DNA of 64,000 nucleotides from Haloplanus salinus (lineage in GTDB: Archaea > Halobacteriota > Halobacteria > Halobacteriales > Haloferacaceae), in NCBI RefSeq assembly GCF_003336245.1, contig NZ_QPHM01000001.1:2794113-2858112 (forward strand), given 5' to 3'. The notes under the pieces are model-generated. The model ran no database searches and had not been told where the DNA came from. It saw nothing but the letters and a program-made list of their open reading frames with translations. Shown one piece after another: positions 9,572-18,036 of this stretch. Position 1 is the stretch's first letter. Each line of letters opens with the position of its first letter. The position numbers and the translations under genes were made by a program.

Positions 9572-11459
9572 GGGTACTCACCACCGTGAGGTTGTAGGCC
9601 GCGTGGACGGCGACGGCGGGCACCAGAGACGCGAGGTAGCTGTTCCGGTCCCGCGTCGCCCCGAGCGCCGCGATGGCCGTCGTGGTCGCGTGGAGCGCGA
9701 GAGGGGCCAGAAGCAGGAGCGCGCCGAGCGCCGGTGTCGCCGCGACCCCTGCCGAGGAGAACGCCGCCCGCCCGAGCGTCAGGTTCGGGAGGCCGACGAA
9801 CTGGACGATGGCGGTGAACTTCTCGCCGAGGAAGAAGCCGAGCCCGGAGAGCGCGCCGAGGGCGAGCGCGGTCCGCCACCCTCGCCGGTCCGCGAACGGA
9901 CCCCGGAACCCCGCGTAGACGTGGAGGCTCTTCGCCACCTCCTCCACGGCCGCGATGGCGACGAGGAGGAGCGGCACCGACACCTCGACGGGGAGGACGA
10001 AGAGGACGGCGATGGCGAGGAGTTCGGCGATGAAGACGAAGGGAATCGAGAGCGCACTCAGGACGGCCACCGACCTCGCCCGCGTGATGCGGCTGTTGAG
10101 CGCGTCGAGGAACTTCAGCGGGACGGGGCGCTGGGTGAACATGTCCTCTTCGCGGTAGACGCCGACGCCGAGGAGAAAGCAGGCGGCGGAGCCGACGTAG
10201 AAGGGACCGGTCGAGAAGACGTACTCCGCGGCCGTCACGCCCGTCCCTTGCAGGTCGTGGACGACGAGCGTCAGCGGCGAGATGAGTGCGATGGGCGTGA
10301 CGTTCGTGAAGATGGCGGGGACGAACGCGTACGAGGTGAGGAAAACGGAGATGGAGACGGTAACGAAGGTGAGCTCTTTGAACGACCGGGCGAACATGGC
10401 GCCGACGAAGGTAGCTGCGAGGTACAGCGTCGCGATGGGGGCGACGGCGGCGACGCTCACCGGCCCGCCGCCGATGGCGATGGCAATGAGGGCCGTGACT
10501 CCGACGAGGGCCGCGAGGTAGGGCACGGTCTTCCCGGCGACGATAGCGGCCGGCGAGACGGGGGCGACCAGGAGAAGTTCGCCCCGCCGGTTGATCCGTT
10601 CGTTCAGGATGGTGCTGCCGTAGGGCTGAATGACGAAGTTCATCGGGATGAAAAAGACGAACGCCAAGACGAGCGCGCCGAAGGGGAAAGGCGGGGAGAT
10701 GTCGGCCGGCGATCCGGAGGTGCCGCCGCCGAGGAGGCCGCCGGCGACGCCACCGAAGCCGGGGACGCCGAGCGGGCCGCCGCCGGTCGACCCGCGCGTA
10801 GCGGCGTCGACCCCGTCGCCGCCACCGTCATCGTCGCCGCCGCCGGGACCGGTTTCTGCCCCGTCGTCGTCGCTCGGTCCGGCGTCCCCGCTGGTGGCGG
10901 CGCCGCCGTCGCTCCCACTCCCGCCCCCGCCCCCGCCCCCGGCCGCGCCCGCGACGGCCTCCCCGGGTAGCCGCTCGACGTACTGGAGGGTCACGACGAC
11001 CGGAAACGCGGCCGACTGGTTCGGCTCCTCGCGCATCCGTTCGAGGTTGTGACGGCGGACGGCGGAGCGAAACGCCGACAGCGCGGCCCGCGCCTTCTTC
11101 GAGTCGGCGACGTAGATCCGGTCGTCGTCGACGACGACTTCCACGTCGACGCCCAGTCGACCGACGTCCGGCGGCCGTGTCGCAAGCGCCGGACTCTCCC
11201 GCACGACGTCGGCGTACGGACTGTCGTCGCCGACGCCGATTCGGTACACGTCGCGGTCGAGGGCGACGCCGCCGGTGGCCATCGCCGCCCCGCCGACGGC
11301 GCCGGTGAGGAGGAGCGCCACGAAGCCGAGGATCGCCGTCCGCCGGTCGACGACGCCGACGCTCCGTCCCGTCTCCCAGCGAGCGATGCGGGCGACGGAG
11401 CGGGCGCCCCCGCGGGCGGTTCGGACCGCCGACCGGAGGCGTTCGCGAACCCCGCTCAC
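9564..11459 (-). CDS. ABC-2 permease fused to PrsW-type intramembrane metalloprotease
   Basis: 631 aa with two modules. Residues ~40-430 are an ABC-2 permease: a first span, a large extracytoplasmic domain containing a Gly/Ser/Asp-rich linker near 190-260, and then the membrane core with INRRGELLLVAPVSP. Residues ~460-631 are a polytopic PrsW protease with the putative metal ligands E506/E507 in VEEVAKSL, E546 in FFLGEKF, H590 and H619 in VHAAYN. PrsW enzymes cleave membrane proteins such as anti-sigma factors. Fusion to a transporter suggests processing or clearing of the exported substrate, which is an inference. It overlaps both neighbours (ATGA at 11456-11459). Confidence 0.88.
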   Translation of the reverse strand: MSGVRERLRSAVRTARGGARSVARIARWETGRSVGVVDRRTAILGFVALLLTGAVGGAAMATGGVALDRDVYRIGVGDDSPYADVVRESPALATRPPDVGRLGVDVEVVVDDDRIYVADSKKARAALSAFRSAVRRHNLERMREEPNQSAAFPVVVTLQYVERLPGEAVAGAAGGGGGGGSGSDGGAATSGDAGPSDDDGAETGPGGGDDDGGGDGVDAATRGSTGGGPLGVPGFGGVAGGLLGGGTSGSPADISPPFPFGALVLAFVFFIPMNFVIQPYGSTILNERINRRGELLLVAPVSPAAIVAGKTVPYLAALVGVTALIAIAIGGGPVSVAAVAPIATLYLAATFVGAMFARSFKELTFVTVSISVFLTSYAFVPAIFTNVTPIALISPLTLVVHDLQGTGVTAAEYVFSTGPFYVGSAACFLLGVGVYREEDMFTQRPVPLKFLDALNSRITRARSVAVLSALSIPFVFIAELLAIAVLFVLPVEVSVPLLLVAIAAVEEVAKSLHVYAGFRGPFADRRGWRTALALGALSGLGFFLGEKFTAIVQFVGLPNLTLGRAAFSSAGVAATPALGALLLLAPLALHATTTAIAALGATRDRNSYLASLVPAVAVHAAYNLTVVSTLG

Positions 11460-12346
11460 GACCCACCCCGCGGGTCCGGATCGGCGTCCGCCGCCAGGTC
11501 GAGGAAGATATCTTCGAGGCTGGGCTCGTGGGTTCGGATGTCGATCACGTCGCCGCCCGCGGCGGCGGCTCGGTCGCGCACGTCCTCCACCGCGTCCATG
11601 TCGTCGACGGCGACGACGTGGCGGTCCCCTTCCCGCGTCGCGTCGTCGAGGGGGACGGACGTGAACACGCGATACTCGGTGGTGCCGTACTCGTCACGAA
11701 TTTCCGGGACGGTGCCGCGAGCGACGATTTCGCCCCGATTCATGATGGCGACGCGATCACAGACGCTCTCGACGTGATAGAGGTTGTGCGCGCTGAAGAG
11801 GACGGTCTTGCCCGCGTCGCGGAGTTCGCGGACGAACTCGAGGACGTAGTTGGTGGTCAGCGGGTCGAGACCGCTCGCGGGTTCGTCGTAGACCAACACG
11901 TCGGGGTCGTTCACCAGCGACCGTGCGATGGCGACCTTGCGTTTCATGCCCTTGGACACGTCGCCGAGTCGGCGGTCACGGTGGTCGAGGTCGAGGCGGT
12001 CGAGCGTCCGCTCGATCCGTTCGGTCGCCGTCGCGTCGGGGACGTCGTAGAGGTCGGCGAAGAAGTCGAGATACGAGCGGGCGGTCATGTCCTCGTAGAG
12101 TGGCGACTCCTCGGGGAGGAAACCGAGGGAGCGCCGCATCTCCGGATCGCTAGCGTCGAAGCCAGCGACGGTGGCTATCCCCGCGCTCGGGTCGACGAGG
12201 CCGGCGATCATCTTCAGCGTCGTCGTCTTGCCCGCGCCGTTGGGACCGACGACCCCGAAGATTTCGCCGCGGTCCACGCCGAACGTACTGTCGACGACCG
12301 CGGGGAAGTCGCCGTAGGTCTTGCGGAGGCCTTCGACCTCGATCAT
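11456..12346 (-). CDS. ABC transporter ATP-binding protein (NatA/CcmA-like)
   Basis: 296-aa nucleotide-binding subunit: Walker A GPNGAGKT near residue 36, signature LGDVSKGMKRKVAIARSL near 140, Walker B VLVYDEPASGLDP, then the switch His (FSAHN). The last ~80 residues form the accessory domain typical of exporters of this class. First gene of the operon with the PrsW fusion and the second permease. A TATA box at 12372-12380 supports this start. Confidence 0.94.
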   Translation of the reverse strand: MIEVEGLRKTYGDFPAVVDSTFGVDRGEIFGVVGPNGAGKTTTLKMIAGLVDPSAGIATVAGFDASDPEMRRSLGFLPEESPLYEDMTARSYLDFFADLYDVPDATATERIERTLDRLDLDHRDRRLGDVSKGMKRKVAIARSLVNDPDVLVYDEPASGLDPLTTNYVLEFVRELRDAGKTVLFSAHNLYHVESVCDRVAIMNRGEIVARGTVPEIRDEYGTTEYRVFTSVPLDDATREGDRHVVAVDDMDAVEDVRDRAAAAGGDVIDIRTHEPSLEDIFLDLAADADPDPRGGS

Positions 12347-12371
12347 CCGGTCGGATCGACGGCGGGCGGGC

Positions 12372-12380
12372 GGTTAAACA
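12372..12380 (-). promoter_or_regulatory. TATA box for the ABC-PrsW operon
   Basis: Minus strand reads TGTTTAACC, 26-34 nt before the ATG at 12346, the expected leaderless spacing. Confidence 0.55.
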
Positions 12381-12411
12381 CACGCCCCACAGAATCACTC
12401 GTGATAGGGAG

Positions 12412-13146
12412 TCAGGGCCCCTCGACGACGTCGATCCGTTCGCGGAGCCAGGTAGCCGCTGCGGCGACGGCGTCGGGGTCGGTGCCGGTCAGCTTGATGC
12501 GGTTGCGCGTCTCGGTGCTCGGATAGCTGCCGACGGTCACGTCGAAGCGGTCACGGACACCGGCGACTGCCTCGATCATCGATCCTTCGGGCTGGGGGGT
12601 GTAGAGCGTCGTCGAGACGGCGTCGCCGTCGAACTCGCCGTCCACGAGGCCGAACAGCGCCCGTACCTCCGCCGGAACGCCGGGGAAGGCGTAGACGTTC
12701 TCCAAGACGCAGCCGGGGCAGAGGCCCTCGGGATTGATCAGGGGGCGACTCCCCTCGGGGAGCGCCGCCCACGCGTCCACGTCGATATCGAGGTCGTGGG
12801 CCTCCACGAGGTCCGGGTTCCGGTCTCGGTAGGCCGCCACGGTGTCGATCACGTCCTCACGGACCGCGGGGTGGACGACGAGTTCGCGGCCGAAGGCGTC
12901 GGCGATGGCGTCGGCGGTCACGTCGTCGTGCGTGCCGCCGAGGCCGCCGGTGACGATCACGGCGTCGAACGCCGCCCGCCACGACCCGACCGTCTCGCGG
13001 ATGGCTTCGTGGTCGTCAGGTAGGGTGAGCACCCGGGCGACCGTCGCGCCCGTGTCGGTGAGTCGCGACGCCAGCCACGTCGCGTTCGCGTTCGCCGTAT
13101 CGCCCGACAGTACCTCGTCGCCGACGGTGAGGATGGCGACCTCCAT
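12412..13146 (-). CDS. CinA N-terminal-like (molybdopterin-binding fold) protein
   Basis: 244 aa starting MEVAILTVGDEVLSGDTANAN, the start of the MoaB/Mog-fold domain of CinA. VTGGLGGTHDDVT is the family's nucleotide-contact loop. The C-terminal amidase domain of bacterial CinA is absent, as usual in archaea. Related enzymes hydrolyse ADP-ribose or pyrophosphate bonds; here the substrate is unproven. It has its own TATA box (13169-13177) and follows the first palindromic element. Confidence 0.88.
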   Translation of the reverse strand: MEVAILTVGDEVLSGDTANANATWLASRLTDTGATVARVLTLPDDHEAIRETVGSWRAAFDAVIVTGGLGGTHDDVTADAIADAFGRELVVHPAVREDVIDTVAAYRDRNPDLVEAHDLDIDVDAWAALPEGSRPLINPEGLCPGCVLENVYAFPGVPAEVRALFGLVDGEFDGDAVSTTLYTPQPEGSMIEAVAGVRDRFDVTVGSYPSTETRNRIKLTGTDPDAVAAAATWLRERIDVVEGP

Positions 13147-13168
13147 CGGTGGCTCTGCGGGCGGGGCG

Positions 13169-13177
13169 GATAAAAAG
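13169..13177 (-). promoter_or_regulatory. TATA box for the CinA-like gene
   Basis: Minus strand CTTTTTATC, 23-31 nt before the ATG at 13146. It lies between the gene and the palindromic element at 13188, so that element is upstream of this promoter. Confidence 0.6.
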
Positions 13178-13187
13178 AGTCCGCGTC

Positions 13188-13270
13188 GTACGGTTCATTG
13201 TAAGTCATTGCCGGTGGTTCGCCGAACCGTCCGGCGAACCACCGGCGAACGGTTACAGTAATCCGTATCA
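13188..13270 (-). repeat. Palindromic dispersed element, copy 1
   Basis: 83-bp imperfect palindrome. The core is a perfect 14-bp inverted repeat GCCGGTGGTTCGCC (13210-13223) / GGCGAACCACCGGC (13232-13245). Outer arms carry GGTTCATTGTA on one side and TAATCCGTATCA on the other. On the minus strand it begins inside the stop codon of the 3-hydroxyacyl-CoA dehydrogenase gene. Copy 2 at 19297-19380 is the same sequence in the opposite chromosomal direction but in the same position relative to its upstream gene. Confidence 0.85.
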
Positions 13271-14128
13271 GTCGTACTCGTAGAAGCCCTTCCCCGTCTT
13301 CCGGCCCAGGTCGCCCGCGTCGACCTTTCGCTTGAGGAGGTACGGCGGCTTGTAGCGGTCGCCGAGTTCCGCCGCGAGCGTCTGGCTGGCGTCGAGACAG
13401 ACGTCGAGACCGATGTGGTCGGCGAGTTCGAGCGGTCCCATCGGGACGTTCGTCCCCAGTTTGAGTCCCGCGTCCATGTCGGCCTTCGAGGCGACGCCCT
13501 CGTCGTAGGCGCGGATGCCCTCGTTGATCCAGGGCATCAGCACGCGGTTGACGACGAATCCGGGTTTGTCGTCGGACTCCCACGTCGTCTTGCCGAAGTC
13601 CTCCGCGAGGGCGTGCGAGCACTCGACGGCCGCGTCGGTCGTCTTCTCGCCGACGACGAGTTCGAGGCCCTCCATGATCGGTGCGGGATTCATGAAATGC
13701 AGGCCGACGACGAGTTCCGGCCGGTCGGTGGCCGACGCGATGGTCGTGATCGAAAGCGTCGACGTGTTGGTCGCGAGGATCACGCCGTCGTCGACGGTCT
13801 CGTCCAAGTCCGCGAAGATATCCTGTTTGATCTCCATGTTCTCGACGGCCGCCTCGATGACGTAGTCACAGTCGGCGAGAGCCGAGAGATCGGTCGTGCC
13901 GGTGATGCGGGAGACGGCGGCGTCGGCCTCCTCGCGCGACAACTGCTCTTTCTCGACGAACCGTGAGAGGCTGTCGTCGATGCGGTCGAAGCCGTCCGCG
14001 ACGAGGGCGTCCTCGACGTCGCGCATCACCACCTCGTAGCCGGCGGTGGCGGCCACCTGTGCGATTCCGCTACCCATCGTCCCGGCGCCGACGACCCCGA
14101 CGGTGTCGATCTGATCGAATCCTCGCAT
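13268..14128 (-). CDS. hbd: 3-hydroxyacyl-CoA (3-hydroxybutyryl-CoA) dehydrogenase
   Basis: 286-aa NAD-dependent enzyme of fatty-acid beta-oxidation or the C4 acyl-CoA pathway. The Rossmann motif VGVVGAGTMGSGIAQ is at residues 11-25, the catalytic His lies in LVVGLHFMNPAP, and the helical C-terminal domain ends GRKTGKGFYEYD. Usual length for the short single-domain type. An open frame extends 37 codons upstream, but the ATG at 14128 matches family N-termini, with a TATA-like stretch ~25 nt before it. Its stop codon is part of the palindromic element. Confidence 0.93.
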   Translation of the reverse strand: MRGFDQIDTVGVVGAGTMGSGIAQVAATAGYEVVMRDVEDALVADGFDRIDDSLSRFVEKEQLSREEADAAVSRITGTTDLSALADCDYVIEAAVENMEIKQDIFADLDETVDDGVILATNTSTLSITTIASATDRPELVVGLHFMNPAPIMEGLELVVGEKTTDAAVECSHALAEDFGKTTWESDDKPGFVVNRVLMPWINEGIRAYDEGVASKADMDAGLKLGTNVPMGPLELADHIGLDVCLDASQTLAAELGDRYKPPYLLKRKVDAGDLGRKTGKGFYEYD

Positions 14129-14209
14129 GACCGTCCTTGCGCGGCGGTAGGTTGTAAGAGTAGCGACCGGTCCGAACGAGTGATGATGCGGCGGACGTTC
14201 GATTCCGGT

Positions 14210-14671
14210 ATGGGACCCGACTTCGACGACTTCGATCACGCGTCACACGTGCGGGCGGCGGTCGACCTCGCCCGCGAGGCCGCCGCCCGCGGCGACGAAC
14301 CGTTCGGCTCCGTCCTCGTCCGCGACGACGCCGTCGTCATGCGCGAGTCGAACCGCATCAACACGGCCGACGACTTCCGCCGACATCCGGAACTCCACCT
14401 CGCCCATCGTGCTTGCCGGGAGTACGACCCCGGCGAGCGCGCCGAGATGGTCATGTACACCAGCACCGAACCCTGTCCGATGTGTGCCGGCGGAATGGTC
14501 CGCGCCGGCTTCGGGCGGGTCGTCTACAGCGTGAGCGGCGAGGAGGTGGCGACGTTCACCGGGCGGGAGCCGACAGTCCGCTCCGCGGCGATCCTGGACG
14601 GCGTGACCGAGGTGGTCGGCCCCGTGCTGAACGGGGAGGGGCGTGCGGTCCACCGCGAGTTCGACTGGTGA
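14210..14671 (+). CDS. Nucleoside/tRNA-type deaminase (CDA superfamily)
   Basis: 153-aa zinc deaminase from the ATG at 14210; in-frame ATGs at 14180-14186 could add up to ten residues. The active site is present as H59-P-E61 (a variant of HAE) and PCPMCAGG with C89/C92. N-terminal EAAARGDEPFGSVLV resembles guanine deaminase and TadA-like enzymes. The base substrate (guanine, cytosine or adenine in tRNA) cannot be decided from motifs. Divergent from hbd, with the two promoters sharing ~80 nt. Confidence 0.85.
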   Translation: MGPDFDDFDHASHVRAAVDLAREAAARGDEPFGSVLVRDDAVVMRESNRINTADDFRRHPELHLAHRACREYDPGERAEMVMYTSTEPCPMCAGGMVRAGFGRVVYSVSGEEVATFTGREPTVRSAAILDGVTEVVGPVLNGEGRAVHREFDW

Positions 14672-14940
14672 CGGCAATCAGTCGAAGCGGCGTCCCGACG
14701 CCGTCACACACGGGGGCGCGCCGCCGACCGATCCGACGAGCAGCGCCGACGCGATGAGTGCCCGCAGCGTTATTCGGAGTCCGTCATATCGGTACGCGTC
14801 GCAGTCCGGCGCCACATGGTAAGACGTTGCCGCGAACTATCAATGACCGAACTGGAACTGGGATCGGCGCCGGCAGCGCTCGGGTGACGGTTCCCGGCGG
14901 CTCCGAACGGCGTCGCGTCCCGACTTACCGCCGACCACAC
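14672..14940. other. Intergenic, no gene seen
   Basis: About 270 bp between the deaminase and the aldolase promoter. Open frames here are short, Arg-rich and unlike haloarchaeal proteins. No palindrome or repeat noted. Confidence 0.5.
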
Positions 14941-14949
14941 GCTTTATGT
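14941..14949 (+). promoter_or_regulatory. TATA box for the aldolase-FBPase operon
   Basis: GCTTTATGT lies 27-35 nt before the aldolase ATG at 14976, matching leaderless transcription and arguing against the earlier in-frame ATG at 14946. Confidence 0.6.
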
Positions 14950-14975
14950 GGTATTTCGCCGGTACGTCTACACAC

Positions 14976-15788
14976 ATGATTCACGGTGCTGACGACGCGA
15001 TCACCCGCGACGGCAAGGCGCTGATTCTCGCGTACGACCACGGGCTCGAACACGGCCCGGTCGACTTCGAGCCGGTGCCGGCGACGACCGACCCGTCGAC
15101 CGTGTTCGACGTAGGGACCCACGACGCGGTGACGGCCGTGGCGGTCCAGAAGGGCGTCGCCGAGGCGTACTACCCCTCCTACGAGGACGACGTGACGCTG
15201 CTGGCGAAGCTCAACGGCACGAGTAACCTCTGGATGGGCGAACCCGACTCCGCGGTCAACTGGTCGGCCGACTACGCGGCCGAACTCGGTGCCGACGCCA
15301 TCGGCTTCACGCTCTACGGCGGCTCCAACCACGAAGTCGAGATGGCCGAGGAGTTCCGGCAGGCCCAGGAGCAGGCCCGCGAACACGACATGGGCGTCGT
15401 GATGTGGTCGTACCCGCGCGGCCAGGGGCTGAAAGACGACACGAGCCCGGACACCATCGCCTACGCGTCCCGGCTCGGCCTCGAACTCGGCGCCGACATC
15501 GCGAAGGTGAAGTATCCCGGCTCCGCGGACGCCATGCATTGGGCCGTTCGGAGCGCCGGCGACATGAAGGTGGTCATGAGCGGTGGTTCCAAGACCAGCG
15601 ACGAGGCGTTCCTCTCGACGGTGCGCGAGGCGATGGACGCCGGCGCCTCGGGGCTGGCGGTCGGGCGTAACGTCTTCCAGCGCGAGAACCCCGAAGCCAT
15701 CCTCGACGGCCTCGAAGCCGTCATCTTCGACGACGCGTCGGTCGACGAGGCACTGTCGGCGAGCGCGGGGCTCGAAGCGAGCGACTGA
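14976..15788 (+). CDS. Class I fructose-bisphosphate aldolase (archaeal FbaB/DhnA type)
   Basis: 270-aa Schiff-base aldolase. LILAYDHGLEHGP near the start is the archaeal class I signature, and the Schiff-base Lys is in ADIAKVKYPGS. A (beta/alpha)8 barrel with phosphate-binding VMSGGSKT and GLAVGRNVFQ near the end. It interconverts fructose-1,6-bisphosphate with triose phosphates in gluconeogenesis. Its TGA overlaps the ATG of the FBPase gene, so both enzymes are made from one transcript. Confidence 0.95.
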   Translation: MIHGADDAITRDGKALILAYDHGLEHGPVDFEPVPATTDPSTVFDVGTHDAVTAVAVQKGVAEAYYPSYEDDVTLLAKLNGTSNLWMGEPDSAVNWSADYAAELGADAIGFTLYGGSNHEVEMAEEFRQAQEQAREHDMGVVMWSYPRGQGLKDDTSPDTIAYASRLGLELGADIAKVKYPGSADAMHWAVRSAGDMKVVMSGGSKTSDEAFLSTVREAMDAGASGLAVGRNVFQRENPEAILDGLEAVIFDDASVDEALSASAGLEASD

Positions 15789-16636
15789 TGACCGGGACCG
15801 ACACCGTCGCGGCGATCCGCGCGGCCGTCGCGGGCGCCACCCCCGACATCCGGGCGGGGCTGCCCGGCCGCCGCGAGCAGGCAGGCACGGAGAACCCCTC
15901 CGGCGAGCGGCGGCTGGCCGCCGACGAGTACGCCGACGAGTTGCTTGCGGAGCGTCTCGGCGCCGTCGACGGCGTCGGTACCTACGCCAGCGAGGAACGC
16001 GAGGCCGTCGTCGACACGGGCGAGGGCTACGCCGTCGCCGTCGATCCGCTCGACGGCTCCTCGAATCTCAAGCCCAACAACGTCATGGGCACCATCGTCG
16101 GCGTCTACGACGCCGACCTCCCCGCGAGCGGGCGCGACCTGGTCGCCGCGGGCTACGTCCTCTACGGACCGATCACGACGATGGCGTTCGCTCACGAGGG
16201 GTCGGTCACGGAGTATCTGATCGAGAACGGCGAGCCGACGGTCCTGAACGGGGACGTGACCCTTCCGGACGACCCGACGGTGTACGGCTTCGGCGGTCGC
16301 GTTCCGGACTGGCCCGCCGACGTGGCGGCCTACGTCGACGAGGTCGAGTCGGCGCTCAAACTCCGCTACGGGGGCGCGATGATCGGCGACGTGAATCAGG
16401 TGCTCACCTACGGCGGCGTGTTCGCCTACCCCGCCCTGCAGTCGGCGCCCGAGGGCAAGCTCCGCCTCCAGTTCGAGTGTAACCCCGTCGGCTACGTCAT
16501 CGAGTGCGCCGGCGGCCGGAGTTCGGACGGATCGGGATCCGTGCTCGACGTCGATCCCACTGCGCTCCACCAGCGCACGCCGGTGTATCTCGGCAACGAG
16601 GGGTTGATCGACCGACTGGAAGCCGCACTCGACTGA
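15788..16636 (+). CDS. fbp: Fructose-1,6-bisphosphatase, class I
   Basis: 282-aa FBPase. The metal-binding motif VDPLDGSSNLKPN near residue 85 and C-terminal EGKLRLQFECNPVGYVIE are class I signatures. Removes the 1-phosphate of fructose-1,6-bisphosphate, the committed step of gluconeogenesis, directly downstream of the aldolase with a 1-nt overlap. Confidence 0.95.
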   Translation: MTGTDTVAAIRAAVAGATPDIRAGLPGRREQAGTENPSGERRLAADEYADELLAERLGAVDGVGTYASEEREAVVDTGEGYAVAVDPLDGSSNLKPNNVMGTIVGVYDADLPASGRDLVAAGYVLYGPITTMAFAHEGSVTEYLIENGEPTVLNGDVTLPDDPTVYGFGGRVPDWPADVAAYVDEVESALKLRYGGAMIGDVNQVLTYGGVFAYPALQSAPEGKLRLQFECNPVGYVIECAGGRSSDGSGSVLDVDPTALHQRTPVYLGNEGLIDRLEAALD

Positions 16637-16740
16637 GACGGGTCGGCGTCGCCCCGGCCCCGGTTCGACGGGCGGTAAACGACTCATTTACTCGCCGTAC
16701 GCGCCGTATACTCACGTAGAGAGCCGCCGACCGGTCGTCC

Positions 16741-17130
16741 ATGTCGACCGATACGGCTAGCTCCCAATCGACGGAGACGACGTGGGCCACCCTCGGCGGG
16801 ACTCGCCTCGACGCTCTCGTGGCGGGGACGACGGCCCACGCCTCGTCGCTCTGGCTCGTCGCGGTGGTGACGCTCGTCGCCGACGGCGCCCTCACCGTCT
16901 ACGGCATCCGGCTCGGCCTGACCGAGGTCAACCCCGTCGCGGCGGGGCTCATCGCCGACGTCGGTATCGTGCCCGCACTCGCCATCCTGAAGGGGAGCGC
17001 CGTCGCCGTGGCCGGCGCCGGGTGGGTCGTGATGCCCGCGGACTACCGCGGCCTCGTCCCCGCGGGCCTCGTGCTCCCGTGGGCGTTCGCCTCCGTCGTG
17101 AACGCCGTCGCCATCGGCCTCGCCCTGTAG
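16741..17130 (+). CDS. DUF5658-like membrane protein
   Basis: 129 aa with three predicted spans (residues ~38-58, ~70-95, ~103-128). The segment TVYGIRLGLTEVNPVAAG resembles the conserved core of haloarchaeal DUF5658. Function unknown. A TATA-like GTATAC at ~16707 precedes it. The next gene begins 30 nt downstream. Confidence 0.7.
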   Translation: MSTDTASSQSTETTWATLGGTRLDALVAGTTAHASSLWLVAVVTLVADGALTVYGIRLGLTEVNPVAAGLIADVGIVPALAILKGSAVAVAGAGWVVMPADYRGLVPAGLVLPWAFASVVNAVAIGLAL

Positions 17131-17160
17131 ATTCTTGTCTCGGGCACCCCACCGCCCACC

Positions 17161-17988
17161 ATGGCTCGCCGCACCGTCCTGTTCTCGCCGGGCGACCGCC
17201 CCGAGATGTGTCGCAAGGCGCCGGCGACCGGCGCCGACACGGTGGTCTTCGACCTGGAAGACGCCGTAGCGCCCGCCCGGAAGACCGACGCGCGGAGGGC
17301 CGTCGTCGACCTGCTCTCGGACCCCGCCTTCGACCCCGCCGTCGAAGTGGCCGTCCGCGTCGCCGACCCCGCGACCGACCTCGACGCGCTGGCCGACGCC
17401 GGCCGCCTCGACGCGGTGCTGGTTCCGAAGGCCGACGCCGACACGCTCGCTCGGGTGGTCACCGCCCTCGACGCCCGTGGCTTGTCCGTCCCGCTCCTCG
17501 CCCTGATCGAGACGGCGACCGGCGTCCTCGACGCCCGTGAGGTGGCGGCCCACCCGGCCGTCGACGCGTGCTGTTTCGGCGCGGAGGACCTCGCGGCCGA
17601 CCTCGGCGCCACCCGAACCACGGAAGGGACGGAGGTGCTCTACGCCCGCGAACGCGTCGTGGTGGCGGCGCGGGCGGCTGGCGTCGACGTCGTGGACACG
17701 GTGTATACGGACCTCGAGGACCACGAGGGGCTTCGGGAGGAGACACGATTCGCCGCGACGCTCGGCTACGACGGGAAGATGGTCGTTCACCCCGACCAAG
17801 TGGGGGTCGTCCACGACGCCCTCGCCCCCGACCCCGAAGCGGTGGCGTGGGCGGAACGCGTAGTCGCGGCGCGTGACGAGGTCGACACGGCGGAACGCGG
17901 CGTCTTCGAGGTGGACGGCGAGATGATCGACGCGCCGCTGATCGCGCGGGCGGAGCGGATCTTGGACCGCGTCCCGGACGACGCGTAA
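17161..17988 (+). CDS. HpcH/HpaI aldolase family (CitE-like CoA-ester lyase)
   Basis: 275-aa TIM-barrel lyase starting RTVLFSPGDRPEMCRKAP, with VFDLEDAVAP (Mg ligand region), LALIETATGVLDA (conserved Glu) and FGAEDLAADLGA. Members cleave malyl-CoA, citramalyl-CoA or citryl-CoA. Lack of citrate lyase alpha and gamma subunits nearby favours a malyl- or methylmalyl-CoA lyase/thioesterase role. It lies 48 nt before glutamate dehydrogenase. Confidence 0.85.
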   Translation: MARRTVLFSPGDRPEMCRKAPATGADTVVFDLEDAVAPARKTDARRAVVDLLSDPAFDPAVEVAVRVADPATDLDALADAGRLDAVLVPKADADTLARVVTALDARGLSVPLLALIETATGVLDAREVAAHPAVDACCFGAEDLAADLGATRTTEGTEVLYARERVVVAARAAGVDVVDTVYTDLEDHEGLREETRFAATLGYDGKMVVHPDQVGVVHDALAPDPEAVAWAERVVAARDEVDTAERGVFEVDGEMIDAPLIARAERILDRVPDDA

Positions 17989-18036
17989 CGCCGCCGTCGA
18001 AAGGCCTGTATCCTTAGGGGGCGAACCGGCTGCAGA

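Noticed and set aside
14758-14979. 73-codon frame before the aldolase
   Set aside because: Arg-rich, no family, and it overlaps the aldolase TATA box and start.
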